A stretch of 64,000 bases of DNA from contig NZ_JACBJI010000009.1 of NCBI RefSeq assembly GCF_013401995.1, positions 62,001 to 126,000 of the forward strand, in the 5' to 3' direction. Both the position numbers and the translations under genes were made by a program. Shown in pieces: positions 39,310 to 48,281 of the stretch (position 1 is its first letter; the number at the start of each line of letters is the position of its first letter). This DNA comes from Flavobacterium agri (GTDB lineage: Bacteria; Bacteroidota; Bacteroidia; Flavobacteriales; Flavobacteriaceae). The notes below the pieces were generated by a model. The model saw nothing but the letters and a program-made list of their open reading frames with translations. It was not told the DNA's origin and ran no database searches.

Positions 39310-41256
39310 ATGAGATTTTCAGATTCGTTTACAAAGAGATTTTATGCAATCGTGTTTTTCTTAGGCGCTTCAATTGCGATTGCACAAAAAAGGCCAGAAC
39401 TCGGACACGTCACCGTTGCGGAGCTCGAACAAAAAAAGCATCCGAAAGATTCTTCGGCGGCAGCGGCTTACCTGTACAAACATACAAAGGTCACGTTTTC
39501 TTTTGATGCGGGTGGAATCAAGGTGATTACAGACACCGAAGCGAAAATAAAGGTCTACGGCAAAGACGGGTACGATTATGCGACCTACGAAGATTTTTAC
39601 TACGTGCGCGGCGGCAGTATTTCGGTAAAAGAAGCCGCGACGTACAACCTTGTGAATGGTAAGGTCGAAAAGACAAAGCTCAAAGGCGAAAGCGAATTCG
39701 AAAGCAAAGTCACCAAGCAAATCCGCTCCAAAAAGTTTGTGTTGCCCAACGTGAGAGAAGGATCTATTCTGGAATATAGGATCGTCAAAACGACGTATTC
39801 GATCGGGCGATTGCGCGATTTTTATTTTCAGAACGACATTCCGGTAGATTACGTGCAATACGAACTCAGGCTTCCTTCAGATTTCAAATACAGTAAACTG
39901 ATAAGAGGCTCGCTGAATCCTGAAATCAGGGAAGAAACAATCACCGAAGCCTACGGAAGCCAAGTCCAGAAAACGACGTATACTTTGAAAGATGTTGCGG
40001 CGATGAAAGAGGAAGAATACGTGACCAACATTGACAATTTCCGATCACATATAGAGTGTGAGCTTTCGGGCTATACCGATTCCTATAACATCCTGCACCG
40101 CTTTTCGACAGATTGGGCAAGCGTTGGCGGGCATGTTTTCGAAGACGAAGATTTCGGCCCCGAACTCAAGCGTACGAATTATTTCGAAGAAGACATCAAA
40201 CCGTTGGTTGACGGCAAAACAGACATCGAAAAAATGAATATTCTCTTCAATTACGTCCAATCGCGCATGGTCTGGAACAAGTATATGGGGTATTCCTGCG
40301 ACGACGGCGTACGCGCCGCTTATAAGAATAAAATCGGAAACATTGCGGAAATAAATTTGATGCTTACCTCGATGTTAAGGCATTCAGGCCTCAAGGCTGA
40401 CCCGATTTTGTTGAGCACACGCGAAAACGGCATCTACAGTTTTCCGAGCCTTACCGCTTTCGATTATGTGATTTGCGGCGTCAAAATAGGGGAGGAACTT
40501 CACTTGCTCGATGCTTCAGACAAACATGCGCAACCCAATATCCTTCCCGTGAGGGCCATCAACGACAAAGGCCGCTTGTTCAACGAAAAAGAAGGTTCGT
40601 ATACTGTTTCGCTTGAACCCGAAAAATTCTCGCGCAAGATGGTTACGGTATTGGCGACGCTTACGCCCGATGGCCAGATAGACGGGCAGGCACGCGACAA
40701 TTATTTCGAGCATCACGCGTTGAGATACCGTGACTCCTACGCAGATTTGGGTAAGGAACTTTGTGCCGACAAAACCGAAAAGCGTTTTTCGGGTCTCGAA
40801 ATTTCTGATTACGACGTGCTCAACAGGGACAATCTTGCCAAGCCGGTAACAGAATCGTATACGTTTCACCATTCGGGACTTGCAGATTTGATTGGCGACA
40901 AGATTTATTTCTCTCCGATGTTGTTCTTATCTTTGGCGAAAAGTCCGTTTACGCAAGACAAACGCGAATATCCCGTGGATTTTGTGTTTCCGTATCAGGA
41001 CAAATACGTCATCAGCATCAAGATCCCCGATGGTTACGAGGTGGAGTCGGTGCCGAAAGAAGCAAAATTGGGTATGCAGGACAATCTCGGCACTTTCTTT
41101 TACAGCATCGCGCCCCAGCAGAAAACCTTGCAGCTCACAGTTCAATACAACATCAACAAAGCCGTCATTTCTGAAGAATACTACGAAATTCTCAAAGAAT
41201 TCTTCAGCCAGATGATAGCCAAGCAAAACGAGAAAGTAATACTTAAAAAAGTTTAG
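39310..41256 (+). CDS. DUF3857 secreted protein with apparently inactive transglutaminase-like core
   Basis: A 648-residue paralogue of the preceding gene: signal peptide (ending IAIAQ), DUF3857 region, and a transglutaminase-like core in which the position of the catalytic Cys motif GDCK reads KIGNIAEINLMLTSMLRH, with no Cys. The nearby CDDG in MGYSCDDGVRA is not in the expected position. The fold is otherwise kept (LRHSGLKADPILLSTRENG), so it may be a pseudoenzyme partner or a binding protein. It starts three bases after its active neighbour and ends immediately before the MazG-like gene. Confidence 0.83.
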   Translation: MRFSDSFTKRFYAIVFFLGASIAIAQKRPELGHVTVAELEQKKHPKDSSAAAAYLYKHTKVTFSFDAGGIKVITDTEAKIKVYGKDGYDYATYEDFYYVRGGSISVKEAATYNLVNGKVEKTKLKGESEFESKVTKQIRSKKFVLPNVREGSILEYRIVKTTYSIGRLRDFYFQNDIPVDYVQYELRLPSDFKYSKLIRGSLNPEIREETITEAYGSQVQKTTYTLKDVAAMKEEEYVTNIDNFRSHIECELSGYTDSYNILHRFSTDWASVGGHVFEDEDFGPELKRTNYFEEDIKPLVDGKTDIEKMNILFNYVQSRMVWNKYMGYSCDDGVRAAYKNKIGNIAEINLMLTSMLRHSGLKADPILLSTRENGIYSFPSLTAFDYVICGVKIGEELHLLDASDKHAQPNILPVRAINDKGRLFNEKEGSYTVSLEPEKFSRKMVTVLATLTPDGQIDGQARDNYFEHHALRYRDSYADLGKELCADKTEKRFSGLEISDYDVLNRDNLAKPVTESYTFHHSGLADLIGDKIYFSPMLFLSLAKSPFTQDKREYPVDFVFPYQDKYVISIKIPDGYEVESVPKEAKLGMQDNLGTFFYSIAPQQKTLQLTVQYNINKAVISEEYYEILKEFFSQMIAKQNEKVILKKV

Positions 41257-41583
41257 ATGGACATTAGGAACGCCCAAGCAGAAGTAGACAACTGGATCAA
41301 AAACCACGGCGTGCGTTACTTCAACGAACTCACGAATATGGCGCAACTTACAGAAGAAGTAGGCGAAGTGGCGCGTATCATCGCACGTCGCTATGGTGAA
41401 CAATCCGAAAAGGAAAGCGACAAGAACAAAGACCTCGGTGAAGAATTGGCCGACGTGGTTTTCGTCGTGCTTTGCCTGGCCAACCAAACCGGTGTAGATC
41501 TTCAGGCGTCTTTCGACAAGAAAATGGACCTCAAGACCAAACGCGACCACGACCGTCACCACAACAACGAAAAGTTGAAATAA
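41257..41583 (+). CDS. MazG-like nucleotide pyrophosphohydrolase
   Basis: A 108-residue all-alpha NTP pyrophosphatase domain. The Mg-binding pattern EExxE...ExxD is visible as LTEEVGEVARII and GEELADVVFVVLCLA. It would hydrolyse non-canonical or excess (d)NTPs to monophosphates. The C-terminus is highly charged and His-rich (KRDHDRHHNNEK). The start codon directly follows the stop of the DUF3857 gene, so it is co-transcribed, although it acts in the cytoplasm. It ends 22 bases before a strong terminator. Confidence 0.9.
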   Translation: MDIRNAQAEVDNWIKNHGVRYFNELTNMAQLTEEVGEVARIIARRYGEQSEKESDKNKDLGEELADVVFVVLCLANQTGVDLQASFDKKMDLKTKRDHDRHHNNEKLK

Positions 41584-41605
41584 ATCACAAACAAAACCAT
41601 ACAGC

Positions 41606-41630
41606 AAGCCGTCTTTGAGATGGCTTTTTT
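41606..41630 (+). terminator. Intrinsic terminator after the MazG-like gene
   Basis: AAGCCGTCT (41606-41614), loop TTG, AGATGGCTT (41618-41626, one G-T pair), then T residues to 41630. Confidence 0.85.
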
Positions 41631-41637
41631 ATTTTTG
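41630..41637 (+). promoter_or_regulatory. aroA: Predicted -7 promoter box of aroA
   Basis: TATTTTTG, a perfect box that shares its first T with the end of the terminator T run; 21 bases before the aroA ATG. Confidence 0.55.
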
Positions 41638-41658
41638 TACCTCCAAAAAAATACCGAG

Positions 41659-42885
41659 ATGAGAATCCTGTTAGGGAAATCCAAAGCGAACCCAAAGTCC
41701 GAACTGCAAATCACGGGCAGTAAGTCTGAAACCAACCGTTTGTTGCTGCTTCAGGCGTTGTATCCCGAAATTTCACTGGCGAATACTTCCGAGTCGGATG
41801 ATTCCGAAGCCATGCGGTCGGCGCTTTCCTCGAATTCCGATGTGGTCGACATTCATCACGCGGGTACGGCGATGCGTTTCCTCACGGCTTATTTTGCGAT
41901 ACAGCAAGGCCACACGGTAATTCTAACGGGTTCTTCACGTATGCAGGAACGTCCGATCAAGATTCTTGTCGATGCGTTGCGCGATTTGGGAGCCGACATA
42001 GAATACGTCAGAAACGAAGGTTTTCCGCCTTTGAAGATCATCGGGAAAAAACTATCGCAAAACAAAGTCACGTTGAAAGCTGATGTAAGCAGCCAGTACA
42101 TTTCGGCTTTATTGCTGATCGCGTCCAAACTTGAGAACGGATTGGAATTGACACTCGACGGTAAGATTACGTCGGTTCCGTATATCAATATGACGCTTGC
42201 TTTGCTCAAGGAAATCGGGATCGAGGTTTCATTCGACGGGGATTTGATTGTGGTGGCTCCGAGCGCAGTCGAGGAGCCCAAAACCCTAACCGTCGAATCC
42301 GACTGGTCGTCTGCCTCTTACTTTTATTCGATCGTCGCGCTTTCCGAAATCGGAACACAAATCACACTTTCGTCATACAAAGAAAACAGTCTGCAAGGCG
42401 ACAGTGCGCTTTCTGAAATCTATAAATCATTTGGCGTCGAAACCAAATTCGATAAAAACTCGGTCGTGCTTTCCAAAACCAGTAGTGTCGTTGACGAAAT
42501 ACTTTCTTTCGATTTAAATCACACGCCCGACATCGCCCAAACCATTGCCGTTACCGCGTTCGCGCTCGGAATCGGTTGCGAACTCACAGGACTGCATACG
42601 CTCAAGATCAAGGAAACCGACCGCCTCGAAGCCTTGAAAATCGAATTGATGAAATTGGGTGCCGATATTTCGGTGACCGATGACAGCCTTTCGCTAAAAC
42701 CGTCGTCTGCCATAAAACCCAATGTCGCCATCGATACGTACAACGATCACCGCATGGCTATGGCGTTTGCTCCGATTGCGCTCAAAACTTCCATTGTAAT
42801 AAATGAGGCCGAAGTCGTTTCAAAATCGTTTCCGACTTTTTGGGACGATTTGCGTTCGATAGGATTTTTGGTATCCCAAGAATAG
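41659..42885 (+). CDS. aroA: 3-phosphoshikimate 1-carboxyvinyltransferase (EPSP synthase)
   Basis: A 408-residue two-domain enzyme of the shikimate pathway joining PEP to shikimate-3-phosphate. Substrate-binding motifs are present: ITGSKSETNRLLLLQAL at the N-terminus (SKSxxNR), HAGTAMRFLTAYFA, LTGSSRMQERPI, the LKIKETDRLEALKIEL motif and YNDHRMAMAFAP. It lies 6 kb downstream of the pheA operon but in its own transcript with a terminator and promoter just upstream. ATG 41659 is chosen over an ATG inside the terminator. Confidence 0.95.
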   Translation: MRILLGKSKANPKSELQITGSKSETNRLLLLQALYPEISLANTSESDDSEAMRSALSSNSDVVDIHHAGTAMRFLTAYFAIQQGHTVILTGSSRMQERPIKILVDALRDLGADIEYVRNEGFPPLKIIGKKLSQNKVTLKADVSSQYISALLLIASKLENGLELTLDGKITSVPYINMTLALLKEIGIEVSFDGDLIVVAPSAVEEPKTLTVESDWSSASYFYSIVALSEIGTQITLSSYKENSLQGDSALSEIYKSFGVETKFDKNSVVLSKTSSVVDEILSFDLNHTPDIAQTIAVTAFALGIGCELTGLHTLKIKETDRLEALKIELMKLGADISVTDDSLSLKPSSAIKPNVAIDTYNDHRMAMAFAPIALKTSIVINEAEVVSKSFPTFWDDLRSIGFLVSQE

Positions 42886-42944
42886 CAAATTGGTTTGGCC
42901 GCTTGAACTTTTTAGATATTTTTACGCCCATCAAACCCAAACCA

Positions 42945-43601
42945 ATGAAAAAAATATTGTTTTTCGCACTGATGTCGTTCACCATCGGATCTAGTGCACA
43001 AGACACCATCGTAAGGCGCGACAACGAGGTCATACTCGGCAAGGTCATGGAAATTCGTTCATTCGACATCGTGTACAAGAAATTCGACAGGCAAGACGGT
43101 CCGAGCATCACTTTGCGAAAGGACTACATCAGCCAGATCAATTATCAGGACGGGAAGTCTGAAGATTATTCCCAATTCGGCGTCGTGGACGAACCGCAGA
43201 AAAAACGCACGCTTGCCGAAACGAAAGACTACATCGTCAAGACCATAAACGAGTACGGATATGAAAGAGATTCGAACACGCGCAAGCTCAAGGCGACTTT
43301 CGAAGGCGAATTGTTACGTTTGGTGGTCATGAACAAGAAATACACCGAAGCCGTGAACGACGGATGGCTATACGATTTCTCGACCGCGGCCAAATTCCAC
43401 CGTGTTTCCAAGCGTCCGAACAACGTGGGCTTGCTCAATATTTGGGTAGGCGAGGTCGTCAACGAGAAAAAGATGAAAACCGACGAGGTGAAGCTCATCA
43501 TCGAAATCCACGATCATGCGGCAGCCGAACAATTGCGCTTGGCGTTCATGCATCTGCGCGATCTTCAAAAAGCGGCCAAGCCACAGGTAGAGCAGTTTTG
43601 A
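42945..43601 (+). CDS. Secreted protein of unknown function
   Basis: A 218-residue exported protein: signal peptide MKKILFFALMSFTIGSSAQ, then a short beta domain (IVRRDNEVILGKVMEIRSFD, IVYKKFDRQDGPSITLRKDY) that resembles small domains in other flavobacterial secreted proteins. A helical C-terminal half (LAETKDYIVKTINEYGYERD, AAAEQLRLAFMHLRDLQKAA) is suggestive of a lipid- or ligand-binding fold; unproven. ATG 42945 is used because it opens the signal peptide; the upstream frame overlaps the end of aroA. Confidence 0.72.
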   Translation: MKKILFFALMSFTIGSSAQDTIVRRDNEVILGKVMEIRSFDIVYKKFDRQDGPSITLRKDYISQINYQDGKSEDYSQFGVVDEPQKKRTLAETKDYIVKTINEYGYERDSNTRKLKATFEGELLRLVVMNKKYTEAVNDGWLYDFSTAAKFHRVSKRPNNVGLLNIWVGEVVNEKKMKTDEVKLIIEIHDHAAAEQLRLAFMHLRDLQKAAKPQVEQF

Positions 43602-43643
43602 GGCGGGAATTTTTGCCTGATTCCAAATAACTTGCAAAAACAC

Positions 43644-43675
43644 TTGACAACGCCTATTTCGGCAGCGTATATTTG
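43644..43675 (+). promoter_or_regulatory. queA: Predicted promoter of queA
   Basis: TTG (43644-43646), 21 bases, TATATTTG (43668-43675), 58 bases before the start codon. Confidence 0.62.
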
Positions 43676-43733
43676 CAACCGCAAGTTTAAGCGCATGACT
43701 TCTAACCTTAAACCTTAAACTTCAAATTTCTCA

Positions 43734-44783
43734 ATGAAATTATCACATTTCAATTTCAATCTTCCCAAAGATCTTTTAGCGGAATTTCCGGCAGAAAACA
43801 GGGACGAATCACGCCTTATGGTCGTGAACCGCAAAACAAAAACCATCGAGCATAAAATGTTCAAAGACCTTATCGATTACTTCGATGACGGAGACGTGCT
43901 CATTTTGAACAATACCAAAGTTTTCCCTGCGCGTTTGTACGGAAACAAGGAAAAAACAGGAGCGAGAATCGAAGTGTTCTTGCTTCGCGAATTGAATTCG
44001 GAGCAGCGTTTGTGGGACGTTTTGGTCGATCCTGCGCGTAAGATCCGTATCGGGAACAAACTGTATTTCGGAGACGACGATTCGCTCGTGGCCGAAGTGA
44101 TCGACAACACGACTTCGCGCGGAAGAACATTGCGTTTCCTTTACGACGGATCGTATGACGAGTTCCGCAACAAATTGACCGAGCTTGGCGAGACGCCGAT
44201 CCCGAAATACATCAACCGCGAAGTAGTTCCCGAAGATGCCGAGCGCTACCAAACGATCTACGCCAAAGAAGAAGGCGCGGTTGCGGCTCCGACTGCAGGT
44301 TTGCACTTCTCGAAGCACTTGCTCAAGCGTCTTGAGATCAAAGGGGTGAACTTTGCCGAAATCACGCTTCACGTAGGATTGGGAACGTTCAATCCGGTCG
44401 AGGTAGAAGATTTGTCGAAGCACAAAATGGATTCGGAAGAACTTCGCATCACCCAGGAAGCTTGCGACGTGGTGAACAAAGCGATTTCCAACCGCAGGAA
44501 AGTATGCGCCGTAGGAACGACGACGATGCGTGCGATCGAAAGTTCGGTTTCGTCGAACAAGACGTTGAACCCGTACGACGGCTGGACGAACAAATTCATC
44601 TTCCCGCCTTACGATTTCTCGATCGCCGATTGTATGATCACGAATTTCCACACACCAAAATCGACGCTTTTGATGATGATCTCGGCCTTCACAGGTCATG
44701 ATTTGATGAAGAAAGCGTACGAAGAGGCGATCAAAGAGAACTATAAGTTTTACTCTTACGGAGACGCGATGCTGATCCTTTAA
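43734..44783 (+). CDS. queA: S-adenosylmethionine:tRNA ribosyltransferase-isomerase
   Basis: A 349-residue enzyme transferring the ribosyl group of SAM to preQ1 in tRNA to form epoxyqueuosine. Typical segments are FNFNLPKDLLAEFPAENRDE at the N-terminus, ALVLN-like DVLILNNTKVFPARLYG, GAVAAPTAGLHFSK and VGLGTFNPVEVEDL, and the C-terminal TNFHTPKSTLLMMISAF. Length matches the family. queE of the same queuosine pathway lies near the end of this window (62.9 kb), not adjacent. It has its own promoter and terminator. Confidence 0.96.
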   Translation: MKLSHFNFNLPKDLLAEFPAENRDESRLMVVNRKTKTIEHKMFKDLIDYFDDGDVLILNNTKVFPARLYGNKEKTGARIEVFLLRELNSEQRLWDVLVDPARKIRIGNKLYFGDDDSLVAEVIDNTTSRGRTLRFLYDGSYDEFRNKLTELGETPIPKYINREVVPEDAERYQTIYAKEEGAVAAPTAGLHFSKHLLKRLEIKGVNFAEITLHVGLGTFNPVEVEDLSKHKMDSEELRITQEACDVVNKAISNRRKVCAVGTTTMRAIESSVSSNKTLNPYDGWTNKFIFPPYDFSIADCMITNFHTPKSTLLMMISAFTGHDLMKKAYEEAIKENYKFYSYGDAMLIL

Positions 44784-44817
44784 GAGATAAAAGAGAATAG
44801 ACTTTTAGATAATAGAC

Positions 44818-44848
44818 AATCCCGTTCTTGATGAGCGGGATTTTTTTT
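44818..44848 (+). terminator. Intrinsic terminator of queA
   Basis: AATCCCG (44818-44824), an 11-base loop, CGGGATT (44836-44842), then T residues to 44848. Confidence 0.85.
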
Positions 44849-44991
44849 GGATTAGACTTCTCCTTCGTCGAAGTCCCCAATTTACATAAAACATCACCAT
44901 ACTCCGATTTGGCTAATCAACGACCCGATTCGGTTACTTTTTGGTGCAACCGCACATCGAACTTTGTACTTCAATTTAAACACAAATAAAC

Positions 44992-45789
44992 ATGAAGACA
45001 ATTTTCATCACCGGAGCTTCTACCGGATTAGGAAAAGAAACCGCCAAACTATTTGCTTCCAAAGGTTGGAGAGTGATCGCGACGATGCGTCAACCTCAAA
45101 AGGAAACCGAACTCAACCAGATCGCGAACATCGAATTGCTTGCGCTCGACGTGACCGATGCGAAACAGATCGGAGAAACCGTACAGAAAGCGATCGCTTC
45201 GGCCGACATCGACGTCGTGTTCAACAACGCAGGTTACGGTCTCATGGGGCCGCTCGAAGGTATAACCGACGAGAATATCGTACGCCAGCTCGATACGAAT
45301 TTGCTTGGCGTGATCCGCGTGACCAAGGCTTTCGTACCTTACTTCAGACAGCGCAAACAAGGGCTTTTCATCACGACGACTTCTATCGGAGGTTTGATTA
45401 CGTTTCCGTTCAGCTCGGTTTACCACGCGACCAAATGGGCGCTTGAAGGTTGGAGCGAAAGTATGTCGTTCGAACTTAAACAGTATGGAATCGGCATCAA
45501 GACCGTGTCTCCTGGCGGCATCAAAACCGACTTTTTGAACCGTTCGGCAGAAATGGGTTCGCATCCGGCGTATCAGCAGCTCATGGACAGGATGTTCGGC
45601 AAAATCAACGAGAACGATTTCAGCGAAGTGGCCGATATCGCTTCTGTAGTCTACGAAGCCGCCACAGACGGCAAAGACCGATTGCGCTATACGGCTGGTG
45701 AAGACGCCAAGGCTTTTTATGCCCAACGTCTTGCGGTCGGGGACGAAGCGTTCATGAAACAGATGGAACAGATCATGCTGGGCGAATAA
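44992..45789 (+). CDS. SDR family oxidoreductase
   Basis: A 265-residue short-chain dehydrogenase/reductase. The cofactor-binding TGASTGLGKE (TGxxxGxG) is at residues 7-16, NNAG at about 80, and the active-site pair Tyr144-Lys148 is in YHATK; a Ser in TTSIGG completes the triad. PGGIKTDF follows, as in classical SDRs. The substrate is unknown. It is followed 18 bases later by an AraC-type regulator that probably controls it. Confidence 0.92.
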   Translation: MKTIFITGASTGLGKETAKLFASKGWRVIATMRQPQKETELNQIANIELLALDVTDAKQIGETVQKAIASADIDVVFNNAGYGLMGPLEGITDENIVRQLDTNLLGVIRVTKAFVPYFRQRKQGLFITTTSIGGLITFPFSSVYHATKWALEGWSESMSFELKQYGIGIKTVSPGGIKTDFLNRSAEMGSHPAYQQLMDRMFGKINENDFSEVADIASVVYEAATDGKDRLRYTAGEDAKAFYAQRLAVGDEAFMKQMEQIMLGE

Positions 45790-45807
45790 AACCGTATTTT
45801 TACGATT

Positions 45808-46722
45808 ATGAAAAAAGACGACGACAAGCCGGTACTTTTCAACTCCATTTCAGACTTACATCGGGTGCTGGGCTTGCCGAAGCCTTTGCATCCGCTGATA
45901 AGCCTAAACGACAACTCGAAAATGGGCGTTTCGCGCGACCAGTTGCCCAAATCGTTCCTGCTCAATTACTACAAGATTTCGTACAAAAAGAGCACGGGCG
46001 GGAAAATAAAGTACGGCCAGAATTATTATGATTTCGACGAAGGCGGATTGGTCTTTACCGCGCCCAACCAGCTTTTGGCGATTGCAGACGATAGCGAATA
46101 TTATGGGTTTACACTGTTATTCCATCCCGATCTGATCCGCAACCATGCGTTAGGACGTACGATCAAACAATACGGGTTTTTCTCGTATGCGGCCCATGAG
46201 GCTTTGCATTTGTCCGATAAGGAACGCAGCATCATCCTGTCGTTGTTCGAGAACATCGACGGCGAGCTTCAGTCGCAAATGGACGATTTCACCCAAGATG
46301 TGATCCTTTCGCAAATCGAGCTCATCCTGAATTACAGCAACAGGTTCTACAAACGCCAGTTCCTTACGCGAAAAGCCGTCAACCACGACCTACTTTCGAA
46401 AATGGAAGAGTTGCTCGATGCGTATTTCGACGATGACACGGCTTTGGTAAAAGGCCTTCCGACGGTGCAATATTTAGCCGATTCCTTATCGCTTTCGCCA
46501 CATTACCTGAGTGATCTTTTGCGTTCGTTGACCGGACAAAATGCGCAACAGCACATCCATGCCAAACTCATAGAAAAAGCGAAGGAAGTTTTGGCGGGAA
46601 GTGCGTTGACGGTTGCCGAAGTCGCGTATAAATTGGGGTTCGAGCATCCGCAGTCGTTCAGTAAGTTGTTCAAGAACAAGACGCAACAAACGCCGCTCGC
46701 GTATCGGGAATCATTCAACTGA
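45808..46722 (+). CDS. AraC family transcriptional regulator
   Basis: A 304-residue regulator with an N-terminal cupin-like sensor region (about 1-190; FDEGGLVFTAPNQLLAI) and a C-terminal AraC double helix-turn-helix (about 205-304; VQYLADSLSLSPHYLSDLLR, then VAEVAYKLGFEHPQSFSKLF). It lies downstream of the SDR gene in the same direction, so it may regulate that operon and itself in response to the SDR's substrate. No operator was identified in the 143 bases before the SDR. Confidence 0.9.
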   Translation: MKKDDDKPVLFNSISDLHRVLGLPKPLHPLISLNDNSKMGVSRDQLPKSFLLNYYKISYKKSTGGKIKYGQNYYDFDEGGLVFTAPNQLLAIADDSEYYGFTLLFHPDLIRNHALGRTIKQYGFFSYAAHEALHLSDKERSIILSLFENIDGELQSQMDDFTQDVILSQIELILNYSNRFYKRQFLTRKAVNHDLLSKMEELLDAYFDDDTALVKGLPTVQYLADSLSLSPHYLSDLLRSLTGQNAQQHIHAKLIEKAKEVLAGSALTVAEVAYKLGFEHPQSFSKLFKNKTQQTPLAYRESFN

Positions 46723-46777
46723 GTTGTTGGGGCAAAGTCGAACTTATTCGTAAATTAGCGCCTTCAACTACAGAAAC

Positions 46778-48058
46778 ATGTTCCAAAACACGCGCGAATA
46801 CGCACAACAACTCGATTCACAGGACAAGATTGCCCAGTATCGCAACGAATTCATTTTCCCGAAAGTAAACGGAAAACAAGTCATTTACTTCACGGGGAAT
46901 TCCCTCGGATTACAACCTAAACGCACCAAAGCCTACGTAGACGAGATCATGTCCGATTGGGCCAATCTCGCCGTCGAAGGCCATTTTTATGCCGAAAAAC
47001 CGTGGTGGGATTACCAGGAGCGTTTTGCCAATCCGTTGAGCAAGGTCGTGGGCGCATTGCCAAGCGAAGTCACCGTGATGAACACATTGACGGTGAATTT
47101 GCACTTGCTCATGGTGTCGTTCTATCGCCCGCACGGCAAGCGTTACAAAATCCTTTGCGAGGAAAAAGCGTTCCCGAGCGACCAATATATGTTGCAATCG
47201 CAGGTTAAATTCCGCGGATACAATCCTAAAGACGCGATCGTTGAAATCAAGAGAAGAGAAGGCGAGCATAACATCCGCCACGAAGATATTTTGGCCAAAA
47301 TCGATGAGGTAGGCGATGAGCTTGCATTGGTTTTGATCGGAGGCGTGAATTATTACACCGGACAGGTCTTCGACATGAAAACCATCACGGCCTACGCTCA
47401 GTCAAAAGGCGCTTTCGTGGGTTGGGATCTGGCACACGCCGCCGGAAACATCAAACTCGACCTTCACGATTGGAACGTCGACTTCGCCGCCTGGTGTTCT
47501 TACAAATACATGAATTCGGGTCCGGGCAACGTATCGGGTATTTTTGTGCATCAGATGCACCACGCCGATCCCGAAATGCCGCGTTTCGCCGGTTGGTGGG
47601 GACACAACAAGGAACGTCGCTTCAAGATGGAACCTCAATTCGACGCGGTCCACGGAGCCGAAGGTTGGCAAATCTCGAATCTTCCCGTGATTTCACTCGC
47701 GCCTTATCTGGCTTCGGTTGAGATGTTCGATGAGGTCGGAATGGACGCGTTGATCGAAAAACGTGATAAAATAACATCGTACCTCGAGTTCATTCTTGGC
47801 GAGATCCAAAAGGAAATAAATGGGGATTTCGAAGTCATAACACCGTCGAATCCTGTAGAAAGAGCGTGCCAATTGTCTGTTTATCTGCATGGAGAAGGAC
47901 GCAATCTGTTCGATTACCTGATGAAAAACGGCGTGATCACCGATTGGCGCGAACCCAACGTGATTCGATTGGCGCCCGTGCCTTTGTATTGTTCTTTTGA
48001 AGATATGTACGAGTTTGGGCAAGTGCTTAAAGCGGGAATTCAGGCGTTGCATCCGTAA
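46778..48058 (+). CDS. kynU: Kynureninase
   Basis: A 426-residue PLP enzyme of tryptophan catabolism cleaving kynurenine (or 3-hydroxykynurenine) to anthranilate (or 3-hydroxyanthranilate) and alanine. The PLP lysine is K243 in WCSYKYMNSGPG; YFTGNSLGLQPK, the WDLAHAAGN motif and FAGWWGHNKERRFKM are characteristic. Kynurenine 3-monooxygenase follows after a repeat element, so two consecutive catabolic steps are encoded together. The tryptophan dioxygenase and formamidase are not in this window. Confidence 0.95.
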   Translation: MFQNTREYAQQLDSQDKIAQYRNEFIFPKVNGKQVIYFTGNSLGLQPKRTKAYVDEIMSDWANLAVEGHFYAEKPWWDYQERFANPLSKVVGALPSEVTVMNTLTVNLHLLMVSFYRPHGKRYKILCEEKAFPSDQYMLQSQVKFRGYNPKDAIVEIKRREGEHNIRHEDILAKIDEVGDELALVLIGGVNYYTGQVFDMKTITAYAQSKGAFVGWDLAHAAGNIKLDLHDWNVDFAAWCSYKYMNSGPGNVSGIFVHQMHHADPEMPRFAGWWGHNKERRFKMEPQFDAVHGAEGWQISNLPVISLAPYLASVEMFDEVGMDALIEKRDKITSYLEFILGEIQKEINGDFEVITPSNPVERACQLSVYLHGEGRNLFDYLMKNGVITDWREPNVIRLAPVPLYCSFEDMYEFGQVLKAGIQALHP

Positions 48059-48077
48059 GATCGTGCAAAGCGGATTT

Positions 48078-48213
48078 GCGTTAGGGATGTGAGCGGATAT
48101 CCTTTTGGGTTCCTCGACTGCGCTCGGAACCCAAAAGATAGCAGCGGCAGCCCGACGGCGGTAAAAGTACGCTATACTCAACGTAAGCTTTCCTACCGCC
48201 GGAACGCCCTAAA
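48078..48213. repeat. Two-hairpin intergenic repeat between kynU and kmo
   Basis: Outer TTAGGG (48081-48086) pairs with CCCTAA (48207-48212). Inside are a long hairpin, 48098-48113 with 48126-48140 (one bulge; arms TTTTGGGTTCC/GGAACCCAAAA), and a second, CGGCGGTA (48156-48163) with TACCGCCG (48194-48201). The layout resembles a folded dispersed repeat; a single copy is seen here. Confidence 0.7.
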
Positions 48214-48281
48214 AAAAGCTTAAAAGCCAACTTTGACGCGAATTAATATGCGTACTTTTACGCCGTTCTAGCAATAACCAA

